This document shows positions 1-5,187 of a stretch of 5,807 nucleotides of DNA, one piece after another (within the stretch, counting starts at the first letter, position 1; each line of letters starts with the position of its first letter). The stretch is from Akkermansia muciniphila. Its GTDB lineage: Bacteria > Verrucomicrobiota > Verrucomicrobiia > Verrucomicrobiales > Akkermansiaceae. Position numbers and translations under genes: made by a program. Location: positions 1 to 5,807 of the forward strand of contig CAMBTF010000125.1 of NCBI GenBank assembly GCA_945870545.1. Direction: 5' to 3'. The notes under the pieces were generated by a model. That model had not been told where the DNA came from, ran no database searches, and saw only the letters and a program-made list of their open reading frames with translations.

Positions 1-299
1 CCATCGAAGAGCAGATCGATTGGTTGTTTAAAAGTCCTAGGGGTAATGGGGAGCTGCTTTCCGAAAAGTGGGCGAATGAGTTCGACAATGTGCTCGAGTC
101 ACTCACCTCCCATCCCGAGCGGAACGGATTCGCACCGGAGAATGGCAAGATCTTTCGCGGCGTGAAGATCCGGCAGAAACGCTTCCGGCCATGGAAGGGA
201 AAGCCGGGATGGAGGGTTCTTTATCTGGTCGATGAGATTGAGGCGATCGTGACCATCCTCCAGATCCGCCATGAGAGGCAACCTTGGGCCGAGGAGTAG
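1..299 (+). CDS. RelE/ParE-family toxin, 5'-truncated by window edge
   Basis: The open frame enters from the left edge (first full codon at base 3, beginning IEEQIDWLF) and ends at TAG 297-299, so about 98 residues are visible. The pattern is that of the RelE/ParE toxin fold: an amphipathic helix with a W, a second helix (EKWANEFDNVLESL), a 'HPER...APE' turn, a basic strand (GVKIRQKRFRP), then the typical C-terminal strands GWRVLYLVDE and TILQIRHERQPW. In known families such proteins cleave ribosome-bound mRNA or poison gyrase; which one applies here cannot be told. A TTG at 24 could be called as a start, but it would remove part of helix 1, and the frame is open to the edge, so the true start is probably upstream. 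A partner antitoxin, if present, should also lie upstream and is not visible. The gene converges on fmt. It belongs to a different subfamily from the toxin at 1401-1703. Fold assignment fairly sure, activity inferred. Confidence 0.75.
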   Translation, partial: IEEQIDWLFKSPRGNGELLSEKWANEFDNVLESLTSHPERNGFAPENGKIFRGVKIRQKRFRPWKGKPGWRVLYLVDEIEAIVTILQIRHERQPWAEE

Positions 300-307
300 G
301 TTGTCGC

Positions 308-328
308 TCAAAGGCTTTTCGCGAAGGC
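308..328. repeat. Direct repeat copy 1 (remnant of fmt 3' end)
   Basis: This 21-bp segment matches 438-458 at 20 of 21 positions (single T/G difference at the tenth base). On the minus strand it spells AFAKSL plus TGA, while the second copy spells AFANSL plus TGA and is the real end of fmt. The two copies sit just outside the palindromic element at 336-433, as expected for a target duplication or for a recombination scar. Confidence 0.7.
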
Positions 329-335
329 GGCCCTG

Positions 336-433
336 GGAGCGCGGGTTTGAAACCCGCTATCCGATGGGACGCCGGTTGTGAGGCATTGCAGGTGATGCTG
401 AGCTAACCCAAGCGGCTTGCAAAGCCGCGCTCC
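336..433. repeat. REP/MITE-like palindromic intergenic element
   Basis: The ends are a perfect 9-bp inverted repeat, GGAGCGCGG at 336-344 and CCGCGCTCC at 425-433. Each end overlaps a strong hairpin. At 341-357 GCGGGTTT and AAACCCGC surround a single G. At 412-428 GCGGCTT and AAGCCGC surround GCA. About 54 bp of non-palindromic spacer lies between the hairpins and no coding sequence is apparent. This paired-hairpin design resembles REP/BIME elements or small non-autonomous transposons; I believe similar motifs recur between genes in Verrucomicrobiota, but cannot verify that here. It fills the gap between two convergent genes, and the 412-428 hairpin starts about 10 nt past the fmt stop, so it may also stop or stabilise transcripts from both sides. 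Confidence 0.65.
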
Positions 434-437
434 ATAT

Positions 438-458
438 TCAAAGGCTGTTCGCGAAGGC
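438..458. repeat. Direct repeat copy 2 (fmt C-terminal codons)
   Basis: This is the partner of 308-328 (20/21 identity). It comprises the final seven codons of fmt including its TGA. The matching sequence stops abruptly on both sides of each copy, so the repeat is bounded and not the trace of a longer fmt duplication. Confidence 0.7.
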
Positions 459-1343
459 CGTGGCGGGCATGGCTTTCGAGCCTTCGGGCTGCACTTGGGA
501 GAGGGCGAGCGCGCCATCGCCGCAGCCGATGAGGAGCTGGCCTTCGTGGACGGCGAGTGCGCCGGTGGCGAGGGGATGATGGGCGATTTCCACGGGCGGG
601 AAGATCTTGAGGCGCTTCGTTTTCCCCTTCACGGAAACCTCGGTGAAGGTGCCGGGCCATGGGTGGTAGGCGCGGATGAGGCGCTCGAGGTCGGCGGCGG
701 GTTGGGTGAAATCGAGACGTCCGTCCTCGCGCAAAAGCTTCGGGGCGTAGGTGACCTCGGCGTCGTTCTGCGGGGCTCCAGCCTTGGGATTCGCGGCGAG
801 GATTTCCAAGGCCTCGGCAAGGGCGGCGGGGCCGAGATCGGCGAGGCGGTCGTGGAGTTCACCAGCGGTTTCGGTTTTCCCGATGGGGATGCGCTGCGCG
901 GAAATGATGTCGCCAGCGTCGAGCTCGCGGATGACGTGCATGACGGTGATGCCCGTTTCGGCGTCGCCGTTCGCGAGGGCGGCCTGGATGCAGGAAGCGC
1001 CGCGGTATTTCGGGAGCAGGGAGGCGTGGAGATTGATGATCGCTTTCTTCGCGGCCTTGCGGACGTCCTTTCCAATGATCTGCCCGTAAGCCATCACCAC
1101 GATGATGTCCGGGCGGAGATCTGTTAGAGCGTCGGCGATTTCGATGATCCGCTCCGGCTGCCAGACGGGGATGCCGTGTTCGAGGGCGAGGGTTTTGATC
1201 TCGGGGGGGAGAAACTCGCTGTGGCTGCGCCCGACGGGCTTGTCCGGCTGGGTGATGAGGAGGAAAGGCCGTGGGCCGTTATCGAGGAGATGGCGGAAGG
1301 TGGGGAGTGCGATGTCTCCGGTGGCGATGAAGGCGAGTTTCAT
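438..1343 (-). CDS. fmt: Methionyl-tRNA formyltransferase
   Basis: Transfers the formyl group of 10-formyltetrahydrofolate to the amino group of Met-tRNAfMet, giving the initiator tRNA of bacterial translation; cytoplasmic. The 301-residue product is slightly shorter than the usual 310-315. Residues 1 to about 200 form the Rossmann-like formyltransferase domain, opening MKLAFIATGDIALPTFRHLL. The catalytic triad is visible as N104 and H106 in INLHASLLPKYRGA and D142 in ELDAGD; the 38-residue spacing from N104 to D142 equals that of the E. coli enzyme. The C-terminal OB-like tRNA-binding domain (about 205-301) carries the expected RAYHPWPGTFTE segment and a final LSQVQPEGSKAMPATAF. The start is ATG at 1343-1341; no clear Shine-Dalgarno precedes it. 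The usual partner def is absent: toxin genes lie on both sides. The last codons are part of a 21-bp repeat duplicated downstream. Confidence 0.96.
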   Translation of the reverse strand: MKLAFIATGDIALPTFRHLLDNGPRPFLLITQPDKPVGRSHSEFLPPEIKTLALEHGIPVWQPERIIEIADALTDLRPDIIVVMAYGQIIGKDVRKAAKKAIINLHASLLPKYRGASCIQAALANGDAETGITVMHVIRELDAGDIISAQRIPIGKTETAGELHDRLADLGPAALAEALEILAANPKAGAPQNDAEVTYAPKLLREDGRLDFTQPAADLERLIRAYHPWPGTFTEVSVKGKTKRLKIFPPVEIAHHPLATGALAVHEGQLLIGCGDGALALSQVQPEGSKAMPATAFANSL

Positions 1344-1357
1344 GGGGAAGATGGATG

Positions 1358-1384
1358 AACCGCCATGACGCCAAGTGCGCCAAG
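1358..1384. repeat. Three-unit 9-bp periodic repeat upstream of fmt
   Basis: On the minus strand three consecutive 9-mers read CTTGGCGCA, CTTGGCGTC and ATGGCGGTT, sharing a TGGCG core at a fixed 9-bp period. The block occupies the gap between the toxin gene stop and the fmt start, within the probable fmt leader. It looks like the short GGCG-rich intergenic repeats seen in several GC-rich phyla; its function is unknown. Confidence 0.45.
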
Positions 1385-1400
1385 GAAGAGGTTATGAATT

Positions 1401-1703
1401 TCAGGTGGATTTCCTTCTCCTGAGACCAAATGAGGGATGGCGGCGGTCATGGCGCAGGACGGCGATCCAAAGACATGATCCGTCGATCTCAAAGAGTATA
1501 TTGTAGGGAAAGGATTTGAGTTGGCTGCGTCTCAGGCCTCCGTCTGAAAAATGATGTCCTTCTGGATTGCGTTCGATGGAATCGACGGCGTGCTGAACTT
1601 CCTCGAAGAATCGATCAGCAAGTTTGGTGCCGCCCTCACGTTCGTAGTGATCCAGTGCAGACCGGAGATCATGGCTGATCCGCTTGTGGAAAATTGTAAG
1701 CAC
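1401..1703 (-). CDS. RelE/ParE-family type II toxin
   Basis: A 100-residue toxin of the RelE/ParE superfamily. Helix 1 and 2 are HKRISHDLRSALDHYEREGGTKLADRFFEEVQHAVDSIERNPE, followed by the strands SQLKSFPYNILFEID and LWIAVLRHDRRHPSF, the usual end signature (RH.R..P) of this fold. It starts with GTG at 1703-1701, only 3 nt after the antitoxin TAG (1709-1707), and has no ribosome-binding site of its own, so translation is probably coupled to the antitoxin. An in-frame TAG just upstream rules out a longer product. Whether it cuts mRNA at the ribosome or acts on gyrase cannot be decided from sequence alone. Base composition by eye is less GC-rich than fmt and recN, in keeping with horizontal acquisition. 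Confidence 0.88.
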   Translation of the reverse strand: MLTIFHKRISHDLRSALDHYEREGGTKLADRFFEEVQHAVDSIERNPEGHHFSDGGLRRSQLKSFPYNILFEIDGSCLWIAVLRHDRRHPSFGLRRRKST

Positions 1704-1706
1704 GGA

Positions 1707-1919
1707 CTATCGGCCAAGCTCGGATTTGATTTGATCCCAAGAGCGATGGGTGGATGGGTCGGACTTCATTTCGTGGATTCTCCGCTTGGCTTCATCCGAG
1801 CCGTCATCCTGGTCGGCAAGAACTGCTGGAAGGGAGCCGAGAAGTTCCGCTGCAAGCAATGCCCGTTGATCCTCGGGGAGGTTCATTGCTTCATGGTGGA
1901 TTTGGACGGTGGTCATCAT
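1707..1919 (-). CDS. Type II antitoxin, putative addiction module component (Unstab_antitox-like)
   Basis: A 70-residue acidic protein that should bind and neutralise the toxin encoded 3 nt downstream. Residues 12-30 (MNLPEDQRALLAAELLGSL) match the L.LP..ER..LA..LL.SL helix typical of the TIGR02574/PF09720 addiction-module family. The tail, about 43-68 (EAKRRIHEMKSDPSTHRSWDQIKSEL), matches the family's toxin-wrapping segment with the conserved W near the end. No ribbon-helix-helix or helix-turn-helix domain is obvious, as usual in this family. The start is ATG at 1919-1917, with an immediately following second ATG that could serve equally; a weak AAGAAC lies upstream. The antitoxin-first order is standard and favours antitoxin excess. 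Confidence 0.85.
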   Translation of the reverse strand: MMTTVQIHHEAMNLPEDQRALLAAELLGSLPAVLADQDDGSDEAKRRIHEMKSDPSTHRSWDQIKSELGR

Positions 1920-1939
1920 CGTTCTTGGTTAACGCGCAC

Positions 1940-1967
1940 AGGATACTTATCGCTTGAGCAAATTCAA
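1940..1967 (-). promoter_or_regulatory. Possible promoter of the toxin-antitoxin pair
   Basis: On the minus strand TTGAAT (1967-1962) and TATCCT (1945-1940) are separated by 16 bp; each matches four of six bases of the sigma-70 consensus. Transcription would start roughly 15 nt before the antitoxin ATG. Chance matches of this quality are common, so this is tentative. Confidence 0.25.
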
Positions 1968-2029
1968 GGAATAGGTGTGCGCTGCTAGGTTGTGGAAGTG
2001 AACTCTCATGTGGTTGGTGGGAATATGGA

Positions 2030-2096
2030 GAAGGGCTTTTTAACCCCTCTGCGGTCGAAGAGGTCGGCGTTTGTTGAAAGGGATTTCAAGCCCCTC
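2030..2096. repeat. Imperfect direct repeat pair downstream of recN
   Basis: Two similar segments, 2030-2049 (GAAGGGCTTTTTAACCCCTC) and 2076-2096 (pattern GAAAGGGATTTCAAG then CCCCTC), lie 26 bp apart, the second running into the recN stop codon. Each is itself an imperfect palindrome (AGGG.TT to AA.CCCT). They might form weak RNA hairpins past the end of recN, but neither is followed by a convincing U-run, so a terminator call is not justified. The remainder of 1920-2094 holds no gene that I can see. Confidence 0.3.
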
Positions 2097-3747
2097 ATCC
2101 TTGTTCCAATAAAGCCTCGGCCATGGCGCGGGCTTGCTGGCCTCCGCCGCCTAACATGCGGACGAGTTCGCTGACGCGTTTCTCGCCGACGACGGGATAG
2201 AGCTTCGAACGGGTGCGGCCGGAGACGACTTCCTTTTCCACCACGAAATGAGCGGCGGCGGTGGCGGCTACTTGCGGGAAATGGGTGATGGCGATGACCT
2301 GGTGGAGCTCGCCGAGGAGGGCCATTTTTTTCCCGACAGCGCGGGCGATCTCGCCGCCGACGTTGGCGTCGATCTCATCGAAGACCATCAGCGGAGTGGA
2401 GTCCTGGCCGGCGAGGGAGGATTTCACGGCGAGCATGACGCGCGAGATTTCTCCGGAGGAGCCGATCTGGCGCAGCGGTAGGAGCGGCTCGCCGGGGTTG
2501 GGGCCGAAGAGGAAATCGCAGGATTCGAAGCCGTGGAGGGTGGGTTCCTTGGTGGTGGCGAGGGCGATCTCGAAGGCGGATTGTTTGAAGCCGAGTTCCT
2601 TGAGCTGGGAGGCGATGTCCTTGGCGAGCTTCGGCGCGGATTTTTTGCGCGAGGCGGTGAGCTTCGCGCCGAGCGCGTCGAGTTCCTTGCGGGACTCGGT
2701 AAGGGCGGCGGTGAGGGCGGCGATTTTTTCCGAGCGGTTGTCGATGTTGTCGAGGCGGGCGGCGAGGGTTTCCTGGCGGGAAAGGATGTCGTCGAGCGTC
2801 GGGCCGTATTTGCGCTTAAGGGTTTCGACGACGTTTACGCGCTCCTCGATGGCGGCGGCTTCGGAGGGATCGATCTCAAGCTCGTCGGCGTAATCCGTGA
2901 GGCTGGCCTCCAGATCTTGAAGCTCGATGGAGGCGGTTTCCAGCGAGGCGAGTTTTTCGGAAACCGAGGGATCGAGCTTCTCGAGCTCGCGGGCGAGGCG
3001 CTGGAGATCGGAGATGCGGGTGAGGAGTCCGTCCTCGGAAGAAAGCGCGGCAACGGCCTGGGCGGCGATCTCGACGAGTCGGGTGGAGTTCGAGGAACGG
3101 TGGTAGCGCTCCTGAAGTTCATCGCCGTCGGCGGGGGTGAGCTTGGCGGAGGAAATCTCGTCGAGCTGGTAGCGGAGAAGTTCCAGCTCCTGTTCGGAGG
3201 CGTTCTCGGCGTTGCGGATTTCCTCCAGCTCCTGGGATTTTTCCCGCCATATGCGGAAGGCGCTGCGGTATCCGCAGAGCTGGGGTTCGTGGCCGGAGTA
3301 GGCATCGAGCATCGCGAGCTGGCGTTCCTGGGAAAGGAGCGATTGGTGGTCGTGCGGGCCGTGGAGATCGACGAGGCGCTCGCCGATTTTTTTCAGGAGG
3401 GTAAGAGTGACGGGTGAGTCGTTGACGAACTGGCGGTTCGCGGTGGTGCCGATGGTGCGGCGGATGATGATCTGGGTGTCGTCGCAGGGCGGGAGACCGC
3501 CTTCCTCGAGGATCGCGTTGATCTCGGCCACGTCTTTCAGTTCGAACACCGCCTCGATGGTGCAGGTGTCCTCGCCGGTGCGGATCAGGCCTTTATCGGC
3601 GCGGTCGCCGAGGATCATTTTCAGCGCGCCGACGATGACGGATTTCCCTGCTCCCGTTTCTCCGGTGACGGAGATGAGTCCGGCGCCGAGTTCCCATGCG
3701 AGTTCGTCAACGAGGGCGAGATTGCGGATCTTCAGGAGGGTGAGCAT
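2095..3747 (-). CDS. recN: DNA repair protein RecN
   Basis: An SMC-like ATPase that acts early in recombinational repair of double-strand breaks, binding DNA ends and bridging molecules for RecA. The 550-residue length is normal for the family. The N-terminal ATPase half has MLTLLKIRNLALVDE and Walker A GETGAGKS at 29-36, then the RecN-typical LVDLHGPHDHQSLL at about 126-138. Residues about 155-380 are charged, heptad-like coiled coil (for example ELEEIRNAENASEQELELLRYQLDEI). The C-terminal half has the ABC signature SSGEISR at 430-436, Walker B PLMVFDEIDANVGG at 452-465 with D457/E458, and the switch histidine H489 in AITHFPQVAA. The signature has SSGE where SGGE is usual. The start is ATG at 3747, without a strong ribosome-binding site. 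The gene lies 72 bp after the co-oriented amidase gene. No LexA-like SOS box was recognised upstream. Confidence 0.96.
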   Translation of the reverse strand: MLTLLKIRNLALVDELAWELGAGLISVTGETGAGKSVIVGALKMILGDRADKGLIRTGEDTCTIEAVFELKDVAEINAILEEGGLPPCDDTQIIIRRTIGTTANRQFVNDSPVTLTLLKKIGERLVDLHGPHDHQSLLSQERQLAMLDAYSGHEPQLCGYRSAFRIWREKSQELEEIRNAENASEQELELLRYQLDEISSAKLTPADGDELQERYHRSSNSTRLVEIAAQAVAALSSEDGLLTRISDLQRLARELEKLDPSVSEKLASLETASIELQDLEASLTDYADELEIDPSEAAAIEERVNVVETLKRKYGPTLDDILSRQETLAARLDNIDNRSEKIAALTAALTESRKELDALGAKLTASRKKSAPKLAKDIASQLKELGFKQSAFEIALATTKEPTLHGFESCDFLFGPNPGEPLLPLRQIGSSGEISRVMLAVKSSLAGQDSTPLMVFDEIDANVGGEIARAVGKKMALLGELHQVIAITHFPQVAATAAAHFVVEKEVVSGRTRSKLYPVVGEKRVSELVRMLGGGGQQARAMAEALLEQG

Positions 3748-3819
3748 GAGCGGTCTTCGCGCCGGATTATGCAGGGGCGAAGCGCGAGATCAACGCAAAG
3801 CGCGGGTCGTTTTTCGCGG

Positions 3820-4863
3820 CTATCGTTTCGGCGCGGCCGGCTTCTTCCCGACGGCGAAGCGGTAGCGGGCGATGGCATCCACCATGCCTTGCGCCAAGGC
3901 TGACTGGTAGGACTCGTTCGCGATCAGCCGCGCCTCGTGGGGATGGCTCATGAAGCCACCTTCGAACAGGACGGCGGGATGCTTTACGCCGGAAAGAACG
4001 CTGAAACGGGCGCGTTTGATGCCGCGGTCGAGGGTGTTGTTGCCCAGCCTGCGGAGCACCGAGCCATGCAGCGCGGTGGCGAGCGCGATATTGGCGGAGT
4101 CATGTTCGTTGCCGGTGCGCGCCACGGCATCGCTGGCCTTCAGGTTCGCGCCGTAGTGGGAAACGCCGGGAGGAGAGAGGGTGAAGGTCTCGATGCCGCG
4201 GGCGTGCCGTCCGCCCGAATTGAAATGAAGGCTCACGAAAATCGCATTTTCCTTCACCGTGTTGGCGATGTCCACGCGCTCCTGCAGCGAGTAGAAGCGG
4301 TCGCTATCGCGGATCAGTTTCACCTTGTAGCCCTTCGCCTCCAGGAGTCCCTTGAGGCGAGTGGCGAGCCGGAGGTTGTATGCGGCCTCGGTGCCGATCG
4401 GGTTGGTGGCGCCGGGGTCTTTGCCGCCGTGGCCGGCATCGAGGATTACCGTGCGGAAGTCGCCGGCATTTTCGATGAACTTGGGACGCAGGACAGGATC
4501 GATCAGTTTCGCGAGATCCATGCGGGATACGTAAACCCCGTTTCCGGAAGCCATGACGGAGTGGGAAAAAACGAACTTCACATTGTTCATCAGGCATTCG
4601 TTGCCGCCCACTTTCAGCTTCATTTCCACTTTGGGGTTCTCCAGCATCACCGAATCGCCGGCGCGTGTGAGCTTGGTGAATTGGTAGAAGCGCTTGATTC
4701 CCTCCACCGAGACGTAATCGCGTCCACCGATCTTGATGAGATCCCAGCCCGCGTTTTTTCCGGCCTGCGCCGACACCACGGACCAAGGCGCGATCAGGCT
4801 AAGGGTGAGGGTGAGCGCGAGGAAAACCGTCGCGAAGGGGTTGGATTTTTTCGTCGAGGGCAT
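3820..4863 (-). CDS. Secreted N-acetylmuramoyl-L-alanine amidase (Amidase_3)
   Basis: A zinc enzyme that cleaves the bond between N-acetylmuramic acid and L-alanine in peptidoglycan, acting in the periplasm in cell separation or wall turnover. From ATG 4863 it has 347 residues; an in-frame GTG at 4872 would add three. Residues 1-34 form a Sec signal peptide: KK near the start, a hydrophobic FATVFLALTLTLSLIAP core, and a probable cut after AQA. Residues about 40-130 resemble a copper-amine-oxidase-N-like stalk domain (IKIGGRDYVSVEGIKRFYQF ... NGVYVSRMDLAKLIDPVL). The Amidase_3 domain spans about 137-337 with zinc ligands H145 (LDAGHGG), E159 (GTEAAYNL) and H213 (SLHFNS), and catalytic E301 (LFEGGFMSH). 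All key residues are present, so it should be active. A short basic KKPAAPKR tail ends the protein. It is AmiC-like in catalytic domain only; the exact cellular role is not determined. Confidence 0.93.
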   Translation of the reverse strand: MPSTKKSNPFATVFLALTLTLSLIAPWSVVSAQAGKNAGWDLIKIGGRDYVSVEGIKRFYQFTKLTRAGDSVMLENPKVEMKLKVGGNECLMNNVKFVFSHSVMASGNGVYVSRMDLAKLIDPVLRPKFIENAGDFRTVILDAGHGGKDPGATNPIGTEAAYNLRLATRLKGLLEAKGYKVKLIRDSDRFYSLQERVDIANTVKENAIFVSLHFNSGGRHARGIETFTLSPPGVSHYGANLKASDAVARTGNEHDSANIALATALHGSVLRRLGNNTLDRGIKRARFSVLSGVKHPAVLFEGGFMSHPHEARLIANESYQSALAQGMVDAIARYRFAVGKKPAAPKR

Positions 4864-4901
4864 ACTTGTCACTCGCTAAGATGAAGACTGTAAGTGCTCG
4901 C

Positions 4902-4930
4902 GCAGGGTATTACAATACGATTTTCCCTGC
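4902..4930. promoter_or_regulatory. Nested palindromes upstream of the amidase gene, possible operator/promoter
   Basis: GCAGGG (4902-4907) and CCCTGC (4925-4930) form an inverted repeat around a second palindrome, GTATT-AC-AATAC (4907-4918). On the minus strand the inner palindrome contains TGTAAT, a five-of-six match to a -10 box, about 50 nt before the amidase ATG; no good -35 is seen at the right spacing. A repressor site covering a promoter is one reading. A second TTCCCTGC occurs at 5011-5018, near the possible tRNA promoter. Confidence 0.3.
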
Positions 4931-4985
4931 CCGCAGCGTTGATTGCCGGGAACAAATCACCCCTACGAAAAAATCGAAGATTCGC

Positions 4986-5014
4986 TTGCATTGATCCGTC
5001 GCTCAACTTATTCC
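4986..5014 (+). promoter_or_regulatory. Possible tRNA-Leu promoter
   Basis: TTGCAT (4986-4991) and TATTCC (5009-5014) are 17 bp apart, which would start transcription about 20 nt before the mature tRNA. The -10 match is poor (three of six), so only the position and spacing support the call. Confidence 0.22.
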
Positions 5015-5039
5015 CTGCGTCCCACCAACGGAAATAAAA

Positions 5040-5121
5040 GCTCGGATGGCGGAATTGGTAGACGCGCTAGACTAAGGATCTAGTAGGGAAACCTGTGGAG
5101 GTTCGAGTCCTCTTTCGAGCA
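5040..5121 (+). tRNA. tRNA-Leu, anticodon AAG
   Basis: A class II tRNA of 82 nt, CCA not encoded. The acceptor stem pairs GCTCGGA (5040-5046) with TTCGAGC (5114-5120), including one G-T pair; the discriminator is A5121. The D-arm GGCGGAATTGGTAGACGC is the typical leucine form. The anticodon stem CTAGA (5067-5071) pairs perfectly with TCTAG (5079-5083) around the loop CTAAGGA, so with T5073 as U33 the anticodon is A5074-A5075-G5076. A long variable arm (AGG-GAAA-CCT) and the T-arm GGAGG-TTCGAGT-CCTCT follow. The A73 discriminator and long variable arm support leucine identity. It would read CUU, and after A34-to-inosine editing also CUC and CUA. Bacteria normally use GAG for this box, so A34 is unusual. 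The 3' end is followed 66 bp later by an integrase gene. Confidence 0.95.
5100..5121 (+). other. Putative attachment site (att) in the tRNA-Leu 3' end
   Basis: The T-arm and acceptor 3' strand of tRNA genes are the common target of tyrosine integrases. An integrase reading frame begins just downstream and points away from the tRNA, the usual layout at the integrase end of an integrated element, where the att core keeps the tRNA intact. The second att copy would lie beyond the window, so the boundaries given are only approximate. Confidence 0.4.
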
Positions 5122-5124
5122 CTT

Positions 5125-5143
5125 CCCCTTAATCATCAAGGGG
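5125..5143 (+). terminator. Hairpin after tRNA-Leu, weak terminator candidate
   Basis: CCCCTT and AAGGGG pair perfectly around a 7-nt AATCATC loop, starting 4 nt past the tRNA. Only TT follows the stem, so rho-independent termination would be inefficient; it could instead be a processing hairpin or an element-end feature. Confidence 0.35.
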
Positions 5144-5187
5144 TTACGGCAGCACCAACTGCCGAGGTTGACGGTGGTTCCAGTCTC

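Noticed and set aside
24..299. TTG at 24 as the start of the first toxin
   Set aside because: The frame is open to the window edge and the residues before TTG continue the first helix of the fold, so the gene more likely starts outside.
417..1127. + strand frame of 236 codons
   Set aside because: Antisense to fmt, low-complexity composition, no recognisable domain.
1551..1988. + strand frame of 145 codons over the toxin-antitoxin region
   Set aside because: It opposes two small genes with clear family patterns and tight coupling; it has no domain of its own.
2046..2063. CCTCT/AGAGG hairpin as a recN terminator
   Set aside because: Only 5 bp with an 8-nt loop and no U-run after it on either strand.
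2533..3417. Long + strand frame (294 codons) rich in Gly, Glu and Leu
   Set aside because: It is fully antisense to recN; the opposite strand has all RecN motifs. Long antisense frames are expected in GC-rich genes with strong third-position bias.
3937..4884. + strand frame of 315 codons
   Set aside because: Antisense to the amidase, whose signal peptide and zinc ligands are intact on the other strand.
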